Notes: generated by a model not told the origin, from the sequence alone. Positions 36,247 to 45,909 are shown, counted from the first letter of the stretch. The stretch is DNA of 64,000 nucleotides from Lachnoclostridium sp. (GCA_023665475.1 JAMPEB010000007.1:53495-117494), one strand, 5' to 3'. Translations and numbers: made by a program.

Positions 36247-38148
36247 TTGGAACTAACGGCGACGATTCTTCAATTATTTTTATGGGAAATTATGATTCCT
36301 GTTGTGGTGGGAACCTTATTTTTGAGTGTCTGTAACTTTAAACAAAATCTCATATTCTGGTGGATCAGCGGACAGATGCTGCTTTGGGCCGTTTTCCAAT
36401 TACTCTGCGTACCAGCGATATGGATGCAGACGGACTTTGAGCCGTTGGCGCAGATATATACGGCGGTGACGGGGATTCTTCTCATAACGGCGGCGGTTCT
36501 CTTTATCAGGCGAAAAGGATGGAAGTTTCTCTATTTTGCCAAAAATAAAGGAACAAAAGAGCAAATGATTTTGTGGGGGATTTTCGGAGCATTGTTACTG
36601 TTTCAGTTGATACAGGCGGTACGAATGGTGTATGCGGACGGGGACGACGCATATTTCGTGGCGCTTACTACCATAACCAATAACGCCAATACCATGTACC
36701 GAAAGCTGCCTTACACCGGAGGAAGTACGGATGTGGATATCCGGCACGGTCTGGCGCCTTTTCCTGTCTGGATTTCCCATTTGGCACAGATATCCGGTCT
36801 TAAGCCTGTGACTACGGCGCATATTGCGGTGCCTCTGATGCTGGTAGCCATGACTTACGGCATATTTTATCTGCTGGGGGAAAAGCTTTTTCGCGACAGA
36901 CCCGAAAGAATTCCCTTCTTTTTGGTGATGTTGGAGCTGCTGGTGCTTTTCGGAGATTATTCCTTTTATACGGCGGAGAACTTTATGATTGCCAGAAGCC
37001 GGCAGGGAAAGGCGGCATTGGGTAATCTGATAGTGCCCATGCTGTTCCTTTTGCTGATTTTACTGTTTGAATGGCTTGAGGCAAAGAAAAAGGTTCCCGT
37101 CAAATATTGGCTGCTTCTGGGGGCTGTGATGACTACTGCCTGTCTGTGCAGTACCATGGGGGCGTTATTGGGCTGTATGCTCTTGGGGACGGCGGGAATC
37201 TGCGGCGCTATTGGGTTTAAGAAATGGGACATGTTACTGCCTCTTTTTGGATGCTGTCTGCCCTGCATCCTGTTTGCGGCGATGTATCTTTCCAGCGGGC
37301 AGTGACGGTTACAGGGATAGTTGGAGTTTCGCAAACACCTAAATAGATTTGTTATAGGAAAGGTTTATGGACTCATGTCGGAAAATGCAATGATTTTATT
37401 TCGGGAATATATGGGGGACGGTCTGATTGTTATATGGTTCTTATTGTCCCTGGGATATTTGGCAGTGAAAGAAAAAAGGAAAACGGTAAGAATTTTAATT
37501 TTGTATGTGCCGGTGATTTTGCTGATTTTGTTCTTTAATCCCCTTTTTGCGGATGTGGTGGGGAAAATGGCGGGGGATGATATTTATTACCGCATTCTCT
37601 GGCTGCTGCCAATCTCTCCGGTGATTGCTTATGCCGCGTCGGATATTTACGGACGCCTGAAGGGAAAAGCCCGCATTCTTTTTGGGATTACTGCCGCATT
37701 ACTCATTGTGGTGTCGGGAAGTTTTATTTATGGCAATCCTTTTTTTAAAGAGGCGGAAAACCAGTATCATATGCCCCAAGCGGTGGTGGAGCTCTGCGAT
37801 GCTATTGAGGTGGAAGGAAGAGAGGTTACGGCGGTATTTCCTACAGAGCTTTTGCAGTATGTGAGACAGTATTCGGGAACCGTCTGTATGCCCTATGGCA
37901 GGGAAGCTTTGGTGGAAGGCTGGAATTATTGGTCCGAGCTTTACAGCGCCATGGAGGCGGAGACAGTGGATGCCGAAAGGCTTGCCGAACTGGCGAGGGA
38001 AGAAGGCTGCGTATACATCATTCTTTCTCAGGCAAAGAAGATGGAGGGAAGCCTTGAAGCTTATGACTTTATCCTGTTCGGGCAGGTGAAGGAATACAGG
38101 ATTTACAAGGACAGCCTTGTAGAGCTGTCCGTTACTTCTCTTTATTAA
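36247..38148 (+). pseudogene. Polytopic membrane protein (DUF6077-like) split by two in-frame stops
   Basis: A TTG start at 36247 opens a 352-codon frame with about eight helices and the loop DGDDAYFVALTT. It ends at TGA 37303-37305. After a second in-frame stop, TAG 37318-37320, the same frame continues for another 275 codons with more helices and a soluble tail. The joined length, about 630 residues, fits one GT-C-like protein. No base insertion is needed to join them. The ATG at 37375 after GGAAAGG could restart translation, so two separate polypeptides remain possible. Confidence 0.65.
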
Positions 38149-39142
38149 AATAGTTCAGGGCGTATATAAAATGATCCGCCACGACTTTGCGCCCTTCTAC
38201 ATTTAAATGAAGATTGTCCCGCAGATACAGGTGGGCGTTCTCCTCATGAACGGAGCCGTACAGGTTGTCTACCAAAGTAACGCTCCGCATCAGCGTGGAA
38301 TTGGATTCCTCCCCAAGGTAAGAAGGAAGGGTGTGCTCTCCGTTTACCACATAGAGGTCGCTGCTGACATATTCTCCGTCTACATCCACATAAGCGTAGG
38401 TGGGAGACATGACGATAATCCGGATATTGGGATAATGCTCTTGAAGCATTTCGATGCCTGCCTCCAGATTGCCGGCGAAAGTGGTGATATCGGTAGCGTT
38501 ATCGGGATTGCAAGGATTTCTCCACAAAAAGTAGTCCGTGGCGTCATACATAATGACTGCCACATCAATGGTATTTAAATCAAGGGTAGTAAGAGTGTCA
38601 TATACTTCCTGAGCTTCCGGAGGCGTATTCTCCCCGAGAGCGGCAGCGGCTTTGGTATAGTAGGTTTTATTGGCTCCGGTGACGGCAAGGGTGACCAGCC
38701 AGTAAAAGCTGTATGCGTCCATGGGATACTCGCTGGCGGAAAAAGCATATAATTGGGAAGACATGCAGCTGTTTGAGACAGCGCAGTTGTAAACCGTGGC
38801 GTCCGCCTCTCTCGCAATGATGTTGGCAAGGCTGTCCTCGGAATCTCTGTCATCCGAAAAAGGATGATTGCCGAACACCAGAATATTAGTGACGCCGTCA
38901 TCATTTATGGCATCCTCCGTACCTGTAAACAACGGCAGAATTTCATCCATGCCGATTTCATATTTATCATCCGGATTGTCCGCCACATCGTGGATATCTA
39001 CAAAAGTCCCCCAATTACTGAATTTCCAGACCAATAGACCGATAGAGACTACTACCGCCACAAGAAGTACAATGTGCATAGTCCGGTGAAGATCATATTT
39101 TTTTTGATTGTCCTGTTTTGCTTCGTTATGATTGTTTTCCAT
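38132..39142 (-). CDS. SGNH-fold membrane-anchored protein lacking the GDS serine
   Basis: Protein of 336 residues with an N-terminal helix (about 23-39) and an extracytoplasmic SGNH-like domain. The strand that should carry GDS reads ILVFGNHPFSDD, so the nucleophilic serine is not at its normal place. Block III reads MYDATDY instead of GxND, while the C-terminal DNLHLN keeps an Asp-His pair. The intact paralogue-like gene at 26662 has GDS, GVND and DGLHP in the same positions. It may bind rather than cleave its glycan. It overlaps the convergent gene by 17 bases. Confidence 0.68.
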   Translation of the reverse strand: MENNHNEAKQDNQKKYDLHRTMHIVLLVAVVVSIGLLVWKFSNWGTFVDIHDVADNPDDKYEIGMDEILPLFTGTEDAINDDGVTNILVFGNHPFSDDRDSEDSLANIIAREADATVYNCAVSNSCMSSQLYAFSASEYPMDAYSFYWLVTLAVTGANKTYYTKAAAALGENTPPEAQEVYDTLTTLDLNTIDVAVIMYDATDYFLWRNPCNPDNATDITTFAGNLEAGIEMLQEHYPNIRIIVMSPTYAYVDVDGEYVSSDLYVVNGEHTLPSYLGEESNSTLMRSVTLVDNLYGSVHEENAHLYLRDNLHLNVEGRKVVADHFIYALNYFNKEK

Positions 39143-39170
39143 AATAATAACCGTGCTCCTTTCTCAACCT

Positions 39171-39248
39171 GCGAATTTGTGCCCTCAAGCACAAATTTGC
39201 GTGTGAAAAATTTATTTTTCACACTATCCTCCATACCGCCTTCGGCGG
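39171..39248 (-). promoter_or_regulatory. Hairpin cluster in the leader of the SGNH-like gene
   Basis: Three hairpins in 78 bases: a 12-pair stem (39171-39182 with 39189-39200, one G-U pair), GTGTGAAAAAT (39201-39211) with ATTTTTCACAC (39214-39224), and CCGCC-TTC-GGCGG (39236-39248). Read on the minus strand it contains AGTGTGA...TCACAC followed by a second hairpin and then AAAGGAG, echoing the order of the three-hairpin element at 20.7 and 30.1 kb. Relatedness is uncertain. The remaining bases up to 39375 show nothing more. Confidence 0.45.
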
Positions 39249-39375
39249 CTCAACTCACATGGTATAAATCGGCATTGCCTCTGAACAATTATATTTCATT
39301 TTAAATGCAGGAGATGAAAAAGTCCATAATATTAGTATGACAAAACATTAAAAAATTATAAAAATATTTTGGGCT

Positions 39376-40926
39376 TCATAGATTTGTCCGATACCATTCG
39401 TCGCTTGGTTCCGATAAATAGATGACGATATAATCCTGCATTTCTCTTATGCTGTCCTCAAGGGGCCATAGCTGCATGGATTCCCTGACAGTGAGAGCCG
39501 CCGTAATTTGTTCCGAAGAAGGCTTGCGAAGCGCGCAGCCCTCCAATTTGATAAAATCCGCCATTCGTCCGATATTTCCGTCATCCCATTCAAAAAAGGA
39601 AGCGCCCAGCGTGCCGGAAGCCGAAGTGCCCATATCCTCCTGCTCCACCTTACCGATAAAAACAACGGGTTTATTGTGATAATCGTAGCCGGTTCGCTTT
39701 AAATCATGGATGATTTCCCGGGCGATGGATTGGTCCCGCTGATAGACCAGATAATTGTGATAATAAATCCGGTTCATGTTGGAGGCGTTGACACATAAAA
39801 CTGCCAAGAGAAAAATATAGAAAAAACGCTCCACATAAGGTTTTTGGATGAAGCGAAACATCAGCAGAAGTTCAATCATTCCGGCGAGAGGCAGGGCTAT
39901 CATCATGCGTCCCTGTGTCTTATAAGTTCCCAAAGCGATGTAGAGAGCAAAGGGAGCCAACAGGATTCCCAGAGTAAAAAGAATCACTCCCGCCTTTTTC
40001 GCAGCCCCTTTTTTCTTAAAAAATACCGCTATGCTAAAGAGAAGAAACAAAACCGTTATAATGCGGAGCGTCGCGCCGCCGTAGACATACACGCCCTGAA
40101 AGGGAATGGCAAAGGATATTCTTCCCACATTTGCCAGCGCCATGAAAAGATTGAAAAGGATATTTTCTCCGTTTGTCCAGCCGACATAATTGGCGGATAA
40201 ATAAGAAGCGGTGCCGAAAGCTTTTGCTACAGCCAGATTGATGATATAGTATAAGCCTGTGGAGACCGTGCAGAAGAGGATTCCCAAAAGAAGCTGGGGT
40301 TTAAAGGATTTGTCCTCCAGAAAACGGCAGAGGCACCAGCCCGCAACCGCAGTTACATAAATGCAGATAAGCGCCTGATAAGCGCCGAGGGCTATGGCTA
40401 AAAACAGAATACTGCATAGGGCGCACAGGCTGCTTTTGAGCCGGTTGCCGGTGACGGCAGCAGGTTTTACCGTCAGCAAAAATGCCAGCGCTACAAGAAT
40501 CATGCCGAAGCTTTCGGGAATCATCAGCATGGAAAAGGCAAATGCCTCGCCCATACAAAAAGGGATGGAACTGTAATAGCATAAGAGCAGAGTCCGCAGC
40601 CAGAACCTATCCTTTTTTTCAAAATCGAAAAAGACATTGGCAAACAAAAATCCGGACACATTCCAAAAGAAGATGCCGGCAACAGTGGCAAAAAAGGGTA
40701 CAAAGCGGCCGTGCTCCGTAAAAAACAAATTATAGAGGTACACGGTGTAACGGTTTTGCAGCAGCCATAAAATCGAATCATTATCGTTTAACAGCCATGT
40801 CTCTTCATCAATATGCGGCACAAAATGTGTCAGCATGAACCCAAAGCAGAGAGCGGTATATACAAAAGCGAGAAAAAACGCCTTTTTGTTTTTCTTATAG
40901 AATTCTCTCAAGTAAATACCCTCCAT
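39376..40926 (-). CDS. GtrII-like membrane glycosyltransferase, second gene
   Basis: Polytopic protein of 516 residues with about 11 helices. After the first helix the loop HFVPHIDEETWLLNDNDS holds the acidic residues expected of a GT-C active site, followed by GRFVPFF as in the GtrII gene at 27519 (GRWF). A soluble C-terminal part of around 110 residues follows the last helix. AAAGG lies 8 bases before the ATG. It is transcribed away from the large GH25 gene and lies upstream of the SGNH-like gene on the same strand. Confidence 0.75.
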   Translation of the reverse strand: MEGIYLREFYKKNKKAFFLAFVYTALCFGFMLTHFVPHIDEETWLLNDNDSILWLLQNRYTVYLYNLFFTEHGRFVPFFATVAGIFFWNVSGFLFANVFFDFEKKDRFWLRTLLLCYYSSIPFCMGEAFAFSMLMIPESFGMILVALAFLLTVKPAAVTGNRLKSSLCALCSILFLAIALGAYQALICIYVTAVAGWCLCRFLEDKSFKPQLLLGILFCTVSTGLYYIINLAVAKAFGTASYLSANYVGWTNGENILFNLFMALANVGRISFAIPFQGVYVYGGATLRIITVLFLLFSIAVFFKKKGAAKKAGVILFTLGILLAPFALYIALGTYKTQGRMMIALPLAGMIELLLMFRFIQKPYVERFFYIFLLAVLCVNASNMNRIYYHNYLVYQRDQSIAREIIHDLKRTGYDYHNKPVVFIGKVEQEDMGTSASGTLGASFFEWDDGNIGRMADFIKLEGCALRKPSSEQITAALTVRESMQLWPLEDSIREMQDYIVIYLSEPSDEWYRTNL

Positions 40927-41019
40927 TTGCTTTTCCTTTGTTTGTTCAATTATATATCATTTTTTATTATCTGCAAACAGAAACATTTTTAAGAATTTAT
41001 GAATAAATAGCAGAATCTC

Positions 41020-41048
41020 TTGAAGAATATGCGGGGTAGTGCTATAAT
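41020..41048 (+). promoter_or_regulatory. Promoter of the large GH25 gene
   Basis: TTGAAG (41020-41025), a 17-base spacer, and TATAAT (41043-41048). The leader is about 60 bases and ends in GGAGG. Confidence 0.75.
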
Positions 41049-41116
41049 ATTACGGAATTGTTAACAAATGTAACATAAACGCAAAAAGAAAGCGTTTCAT
41101 TTCTATGGAGGTTTTT

Positions 41117-44100
41117 ATGAAAAGAATGTTTAATCATACGAAAAGACCTAGGGAAGAGTGGGGCAACAAGGGTCAGAATTATGATTGGGATGAAATATAT
41201 CAGGAATCGGAGGAAGAATATTCAAAAGAGAATTATTACGCGGAAGAAGACGCGGAAGATGAGGATGACGGATATGAACCTGTCATGGAGTACGACAGGG
41301 ACGAATATGCGGAAAGCGTAGCCTATACGGAAGATGTCCATGGGGAAGGCATCGAATATGTCAAGAATTCCTATGAGGAAAGCATTTATGCAGGAGGCAG
41401 TGCATACGCAGAAGGCAATGCGTATGCGGAAGACAGCACGGTTTATGAAGAAGACGGTGCGGTCTATGAGGAAAGCGATGCCTATGCAGCGGACAGCGTA
41501 TATGCAGAGGACGGAACCGCCTATGATGATAGCGTGTATGAAGACAATACTGTTTATGAAGAGGGTGCATACGCAGAAGATAACACATACGCGGAAGACC
41601 CTGCCTACGAAGTAGGCAGTGCATATGAGGACAGCGCATACGCTGACAGTGTATATGCGGAAGACGGCACCGTTTATGAAAACGGCGTCTATGAAGAAGA
41701 TGTTTATGAGGATGGAGTCTATGAAGACGATAGCGTTTATAACGACAGCTCATACGCAGAAGACAGTGCGTATGCAGAAGAAGGTGCATATGAAGACAGC
41801 ACATATGAAGACAGCATATATGCTGACAGCGAATACGAAGACGATATAGTTTATGAGGAAGATATCTACGAAGATCAATACGCTGACAGCCGCACCGGGA
41901 GAAAGGGCGGCATTTTCGGGCGGCTTTGGGAAAATATTCTGGATATGAGCGGACTTGACCGCATTATTACCATTACGGGGGCGGCAGTCTTACTGCTGGC
42001 AGTAGTGACAGCCGGTGTGCTCTTGGGTACATCCGTAATTAATAAACAGATTTCGGAATTTGTGACCGTCGGCAAACAATTGGACGGAATCGACACCATA
42101 GGCGAGCAGGGGCTTGTGGTACTCACGGATAACAGGATTGCCAAGCTGCAGGCAGCGGCAGTTGTGGAAGATGAGCAGAACGGGCGGACCGATTATGACG
42201 AGTCGGACTACAATAAGGATGTTACGGTTTCTCTGGAGACGACTTCCATTTTTAAAGATTTGAAAATCAAATTTATCAACAGCAGGACGGAAAAACTGAT
42301 TGCCAATGTGCCTTTTGCGGTAACGGTGACCAAGCCTGACGGGAAAAGCGAGATTTGGTCGGATGATGATATGGACGGTATCATCTATAAAAAGGATATC
42401 ACGGCCGGCAATTATACTTTGTCGGTGAATGAACTGACGGGTGAAAAGTATGAGAGTTACACCCTTCCCACAAACACTAAGACGGTGGAAGTGAAGAAGG
42501 ATATCGCTTATAAGAAGGTAGATGTAAAGAATGAAATTAAGAAAGAATCAGAAATTAATCTGTCAAAGGAGGAGGCAAAGAAGAACCAGCTTGCGGTAGA
42601 ATCCACTCTGCAGGATACCGTTGCGTGGGTGGAGAGCACCCAAACGGCGCTTACTTACAGGGAAGTGTCAAAAAGCACCATTCCGGACCCCAGAACTTTG
42701 GCACGGAGCGGGAAATTCATGCGGCTGACCGAGGTGACGGAGCCGACAACAGAGGCGGGTTCGGAAACATCCTCCGAGACACAGCCTTCGGAAACACCGT
42801 CTGGGTCGGAGACATCCTCGGAAACGCAGACCACCACCGAATCGACAACACCCTCTGCGACTGAGCCGGAGACGCAACCGGACACGCCTTCGGTACCGGC
42901 AGCAACCTTAACACTTAGTCAAAATCAGATAACGCTTGAAGCAGGAAACGGTGCGCCTATTACGGCAACGACTACAGGTGAGACAGGGGCGCTCACCGCG
43001 TCATCTGACAATCCCGGAATAGCGGCTGTGGAAGGTTCCGGTCACAGCTTTACCGTTAAGGCTGTGGCAGCCGGAACGGCAACTGTGACGGTTACGGCAG
43101 AAAGCGGCTTGCAGGCATTCTGTACGGTAATTGTGACAGCAGCAAAAAATCTTCAGTTGGACAAAAATACCCTGTCTCTCAACCCGCAGGGAACAGGCAC
43201 CATCAAGGTAACGCTGGAGGGCGGAAGTACAATCAATGCAAATTATGTTACTTCTTCCAATACCAATGTCGCAACCGTGTCGGTAGACAATAATAATACC
43301 ATTACTGTTGCCGGTGTGGCAGCAGGGGAAGCCGTGATTACCGTTACCCATCCCGGCGATGCAGGAAGGACGGCAACTTGCCGGGTAACCGTAGCAGCGG
43401 CAGGCAGTATCGGACTGAATAAGAATAGCATGACTCTGATAGCAGGCGGAAAGGACACCATTACCGTTGCACTGGATAACTCCAAGACGCTGAAAGCGGA
43501 AAATGTCACTTCCTCCGATACAAATGTTGCCACGGTGGAAGTATCGGACAATACCATTACCGTTACCGGCGTGGCGGCGGGAAGCGCCGACATTACGGTG
43601 AAGCACCCCGATGCAGACCTGACGGAAACCTGTACCGTCACGGTAAAGGACGGCAACGGTCTGCTAAAGGATAAAGACGGCAATCAGATTTATATTATAG
43701 AAAACGACCAGTACAGAGAAGCAAAGTATACTGACTATGACGCCATTCAGCAGGATCAGTATAAGGTGTACATCAAAGGAGACGCTAAATACACCGGATG
43801 GCAGACATTGGACGGAAAGGTTTACTTTTTCAATGCTAACGGAGACAAGGTAACCGGAGAACAGGTGATTCAGGGAGCAAAGTATAATTTTGCAAGCGAC
43901 GGCAGTCTGGTGCAGGGCGGCGGCACCATGGGTATCGATGTGTCGAAATACAACGGAAATATCGATTGGAATGCCGTGAAAAATTCCGGAGTGTCCTATG
44001 TTATCATTCGTGTGGGCTATAGGGGCTATACGCAGGGCTCTTTGGTAGACGATTCCAAGTTTGCCACTAATATCAAGGGAGCCACGGCAGCCGGATTAAA

Positions 44101-44521
44101 AGTAGGGGTTTACTTCTTTACGCAGGCAGTGGATCAGGTGGAGGCAGTGGAAGAAGCGTCCATGGTGTTGGAGAGAATCAAAGGTTACACCATTTCCTAT
44201 CCGGTATTTCTGGATGTGGAGCCCAGCGGCGGCAAAGGCAGGGCGGATTCCTTGAGCAAGGAAACCAGAACGGCGGTTTGCAAGGCATTTTGTGAAACCA
44301 TTCAGAATTCCGGCTATACGGCAGGCATTTATGCCAATAAGACATGGCTCAATGAAAAGATAGACACAAGCCAGTTAAGCGCATATAAGATTTGGCTGGC
44401 ACAGTATGCCGCAACGCCTACCTACAAGGGAAGATATGATATGTGGCAGTATAAATCCACCGGAAAAGTAAGCGGTATCAGCGGCAATGTGGATATGAAC
44501 ATCAGCTATCTGGGATACTAA
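41117..44521 (+). CDS. Membrane-anchored GH25 muramidase with acidic tyrosine-repeat cytoplasmic domain
   Basis: Protein of about 1134 residues; positions are counted from the ATG at 41105. Residues 35-262 are acidic with 39 tyrosines spaced every 5-6 residues and no Lys or Arg between about 88 and 262. A basic stretch (RTGRKGG) and one helix (about 285-312) follow, placing the repeats inside the cell. Outside come a SpaA-like domain (about 375-480), a Ser/Thr/Glu/Pro linker (545-598), three Big2 domains (600-848), a wall-binding-like repeat (893-937), and a GH25 domain from 942 with MGIDVSKYNG and FLDVEP holding the catalytic acids. ATG 41117, 5 bases after GGAGG, is the likelier start. Confidence 0.88.
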   Translation: MKRMFNHTKRPREEWGNKGQNYDWDEIYQESEEEYSKENYYAEEDAEDEDDGYEPVMEYDRDEYAESVAYTEDVHGEGIEYVKNSYEESIYAGGSAYAEGNAYAEDSTVYEEDGAVYEESDAYAADSVYAEDGTAYDDSVYEDNTVYEEGAYAEDNTYAEDPAYEVGSAYEDSAYADSVYAEDGTVYENGVYEEDVYEDGVYEDDSVYNDSSYAEDSAYAEEGAYEDSTYEDSIYADSEYEDDIVYEEDIYEDQYADSRTGRKGGIFGRLWENILDMSGLDRIITITGAAVLLLAVVTAGVLLGTSVINKQISEFVTVGKQLDGIDTIGEQGLVVLTDNRIAKLQAAAVVEDEQNGRTDYDESDYNKDVTVSLETTSIFKDLKIKFINSRTEKLIANVPFAVTVTKPDGKSEIWSDDDMDGIIYKKDITAGNYTLSVNELTGEKYESYTLPTNTKTVEVKKDIAYKKVDVKNEIKKESEINLSKEEAKKNQLAVESTLQDTVAWVESTQTALTYREVSKSTIPDPRTLARSGKFMRLTEVTEPTTEAGSETSSETQPSETPSGSETSSETQTTTESTTPSATEPETQPDTPSVPAATLTLSQNQITLEAGNGAPITATTTGETGALTASSDNPGIAAVEGSGHSFTVKAVAAGTATVTVTAESGLQAFCTVIVTAAKNLQLDKNTLSLNPQGTGTIKVTLEGGSTINANYVTSSNTNVATVSVDNNNTITVAGVAAGEAVITVTHPGDAGRTATCRVTVAAAGSIGLNKNSMTLIAGGKDTITVALDNSKTLKAENVTSSDTNVATVEVSDNTITVTGVAAGSADITVKHPDADLTETCTVTVKDGNGLLKDKDGNQIYIIENDQYREAKYTDYDAIQQDQYKVYIKGDAKYTGWQTLDGKVYFFNANGDKVTGEQVIQGAKYNFASDGSLVQGGGTMGIDVSKYNGNIDWNAVKNSGVSYVIIRVGYRGYTQGSLVDDSKFATNIKGATAAGLKVGVYFFTQAVDQVEAVEEASMVLERIKGYTISYPVFLDVEPSGGKGRADSLSKETRTAVCKAFCETIQNSGYTAGIYANKTWLNEKIDTSQLSAYKIWLAQYAATPTYKGRYDMWQYKSTGKVSGISGNVDMNISYLGY

Positions 44522-44554
44522 AATAATATGCTGGATTTTTGTATAGGGTCTATG

Positions 44555-44708
44555 GTATAATGATTCTGCTACGCAGAATGCAAGTCGGCTTGCGCCGCCT
44601 TGCCCTCACAAAGCATAAGGACGCTTTGTGAGGCATTATACGGAGCCATGGCTTGAAAATCAAATGTCTGCTGCGCAGCCGCTTGATTTTCTGAGCTCAT
44701 GGTATAAT
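44555..44708 (+). promoter_or_regulatory. Cloverleaf-like hairpin cluster with two extended -10 promoters before rmlB
   Basis: GTATAATG (44555-44562) and CATTATAC (44634-44641) close a junction holding three hairpins: ATTCTGC/GCAGAAT (44563-44579), GCAAG..CTTGC (44580-44603), and CCTCACAAAGC/GCTTTGTGAGG (44604-44633). A fourth long hairpin (44655-44691) follows, with GCTGCGCAGC at its tip. TGGTATAAT occurs at both ends (44553-44561 and 44700-44708); the second can start the rmlB transcript. No tRNA T-arm is present. Function is unknown; termination of the GH25 transcript is one option. Confidence 0.5.
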
Positions 44709-44744
44709 ATTCGCAGACACAAGAAACAAAGCGGGAGATATTGC

Positions 44745-45827
44745 ATGAGGACTTATCTGGTAACAGGCGGCGCCGGTTTTATCGGTTCCAACTATATTCA
44801 TTATATGTTTCAAAAATACGGCGGGGAAATCCGCATCATCAATGTGGACGCCCTGACCTATGCGGGGAATTTGGAAAATTTAAAGGATGTGGAGAAGCGG
44901 GATAATTATACTTTTGTGAAAGCTAACATCTGTGATAAAGAGGCAATCCGCAGGATTTTTCAGGAAAACGATATCGACCGTGTGGTGCATTTCGCGGCGG
45001 AGAGCCATGTGGACAGAAGCATTGTCAATCCCGAAGTGTTTATTCAGACCAATGTGCTGGGAACGGCGGTGATGTTAAACTGCGCAAAGGAGGCATGGGA
45101 GCTTCCCGACGGCAGTTTTAAAGAGGGAAAGAGATTTCTGCATGTTTCCACGGATGAGGTCTACGGTTCCCTGCCGGAAGATGATAACGCTTTCTTCTAT
45201 GAGACAAGCCCTTATGACCCCCACAGTCCCTATTCCGCAAGCAAGGCAAGCTCGGACATGCTGGTGAAAGCCTATATGGACACCTACCGCTTTCCGGCAA
45301 ATATTACCAATTGCAGTAACAATTACGGTCCCTATCAGTTTCCGGAGAAGTTTATCCCGCTGATGATTAACAATGCACTGCAGGGAAAAGCGCTTCCGGT
45401 CTACGGTGACGGTAAGAATGTCAGGGATTGGCTCTATGTGGAGGATCACGCCAAGGCAATCGATATGGTGCAGGAGCAGGGAAAGCTCTTTGAGACATAC
45501 AATATCGGCGGACATAACGAGAAGCAGAATATCGAGATTTTAAATATTATTTTGGAGACATTGCAGGAGATGCTGCCGGAGGATGACCCGCGAAAGGCAA
45601 ATGTTTCGGAAAATCTGATCACATATGTTACGGACCGTAAGGGGCATGACAGGAGATATGCCATTGCGCCGGATAAAATAAGGGCGGAAATCGGCTGGGA
45701 GCCGGAAACCATGTTTAAAGAAGGTATCCGAAAGACCATTCAATGGTATTTTGAGAACGAGGATTGGATGAAAAACGCAACCAGCGGCGATTATCAGAAG
45801 TATTACGAGGAAATGTACGAAAAGTAA
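44745..45827 (+). CDS. rmlB: dTDP-glucose 4,6-dehydratase RmlB
   Basis: Makes dTDP-4-keto-6-deoxyglucose from dTDP-glucose; 360 residues. The NAD-binding TGGAGFIG is at 7-14, followed by HFAAESHVDRSI, the catalytic STDEVYG, and YSASKASSD with Tyr-x3-Lys. The longer frame from 44628 runs through the hairpin cluster, so the ATG at 44745 after GGGAG is chosen. Its product can feed both RmlC and the WecE aminotransferase in this locus. Confidence 0.93.
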   Translation: MRTYLVTGGAGFIGSNYIHYMFQKYGGEIRIINVDALTYAGNLENLKDVEKRDNYTFVKANICDKEAIRRIFQENDIDRVVHFAAESHVDRSIVNPEVFIQTNVLGTAVMLNCAKEAWELPDGSFKEGKRFLHVSTDEVYGSLPEDDNAFFYETSPYDPHSPYSASKASSDMLVKAYMDTYRFPANITNCSNNYGPYQFPEKFIPLMINNALQGKALPVYGDGKNVRDWLYVEDHAKAIDMVQEQGKLFETYNIGGHNEKQNIEILNIILETLQEMLPEDDPRKANVSENLITYVTDRKGHDRRYAIAPDKIRAEIGWEPETMFKEGIRKTIQWYFENEDWMKNATSGDYQKYYEEMYEK

Positions 45828-45831
45828 GAAA

Positions 45832-45859
45832 AATGGGAACGATGCAAATCGTTCCCATT
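45832..45859 (+). terminator. Perfect 12-pair hairpin between rmlB and rmlA
   Basis: AATGGGAACGAT, a GCAA tetraloop, and ATCGTTCCCATT. There is no T tract, so it is more likely an mRNA-stability or processing hairpin than a strong terminator. Confidence 0.5.
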
Positions 45860-45909
45860 CGGTGTGTATAAAAACTTGTGTGAAAACCATATAGGAAGGA
45901 AGAAAGACT

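Noticed and set aside
39052..39234. Small minus-strand frame starting in the hairpin cluster
   Set aside because: It runs through the hairpins and overlaps the start of the SGNH-like gene in another frame with no recognisable product.
41361..41804. Antisense open frame rich in His, Leu, Arg and Cys opposite the tyrosine repeats
   Set aside because: It mirrors the GAC/TAT/GAA codon repeats of the GH25 gene on the other strand; it has no ribosome site and no family features.
41330..41880. Short regularly spaced DNA repeats that might look like a CRISPR or minisatellite
   Set aside because: The repeats are codon-level, degenerate, and stay in frame within a long coding region; there are no unique spacers of constant length.
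44555..44641. Cloverleaf-like fold as a tRNA gene
   Set aside because: No T-arm GTTC, no anticodon arm of 7-base loop, no CCA-type acceptor; the arms are too long.
44628..44744. Long N-terminal extension of RmlB
   Set aside because: The extension is translated hairpin sequence; the ATG at 44745 has a ribosome site and gives the normal Rossmann start.
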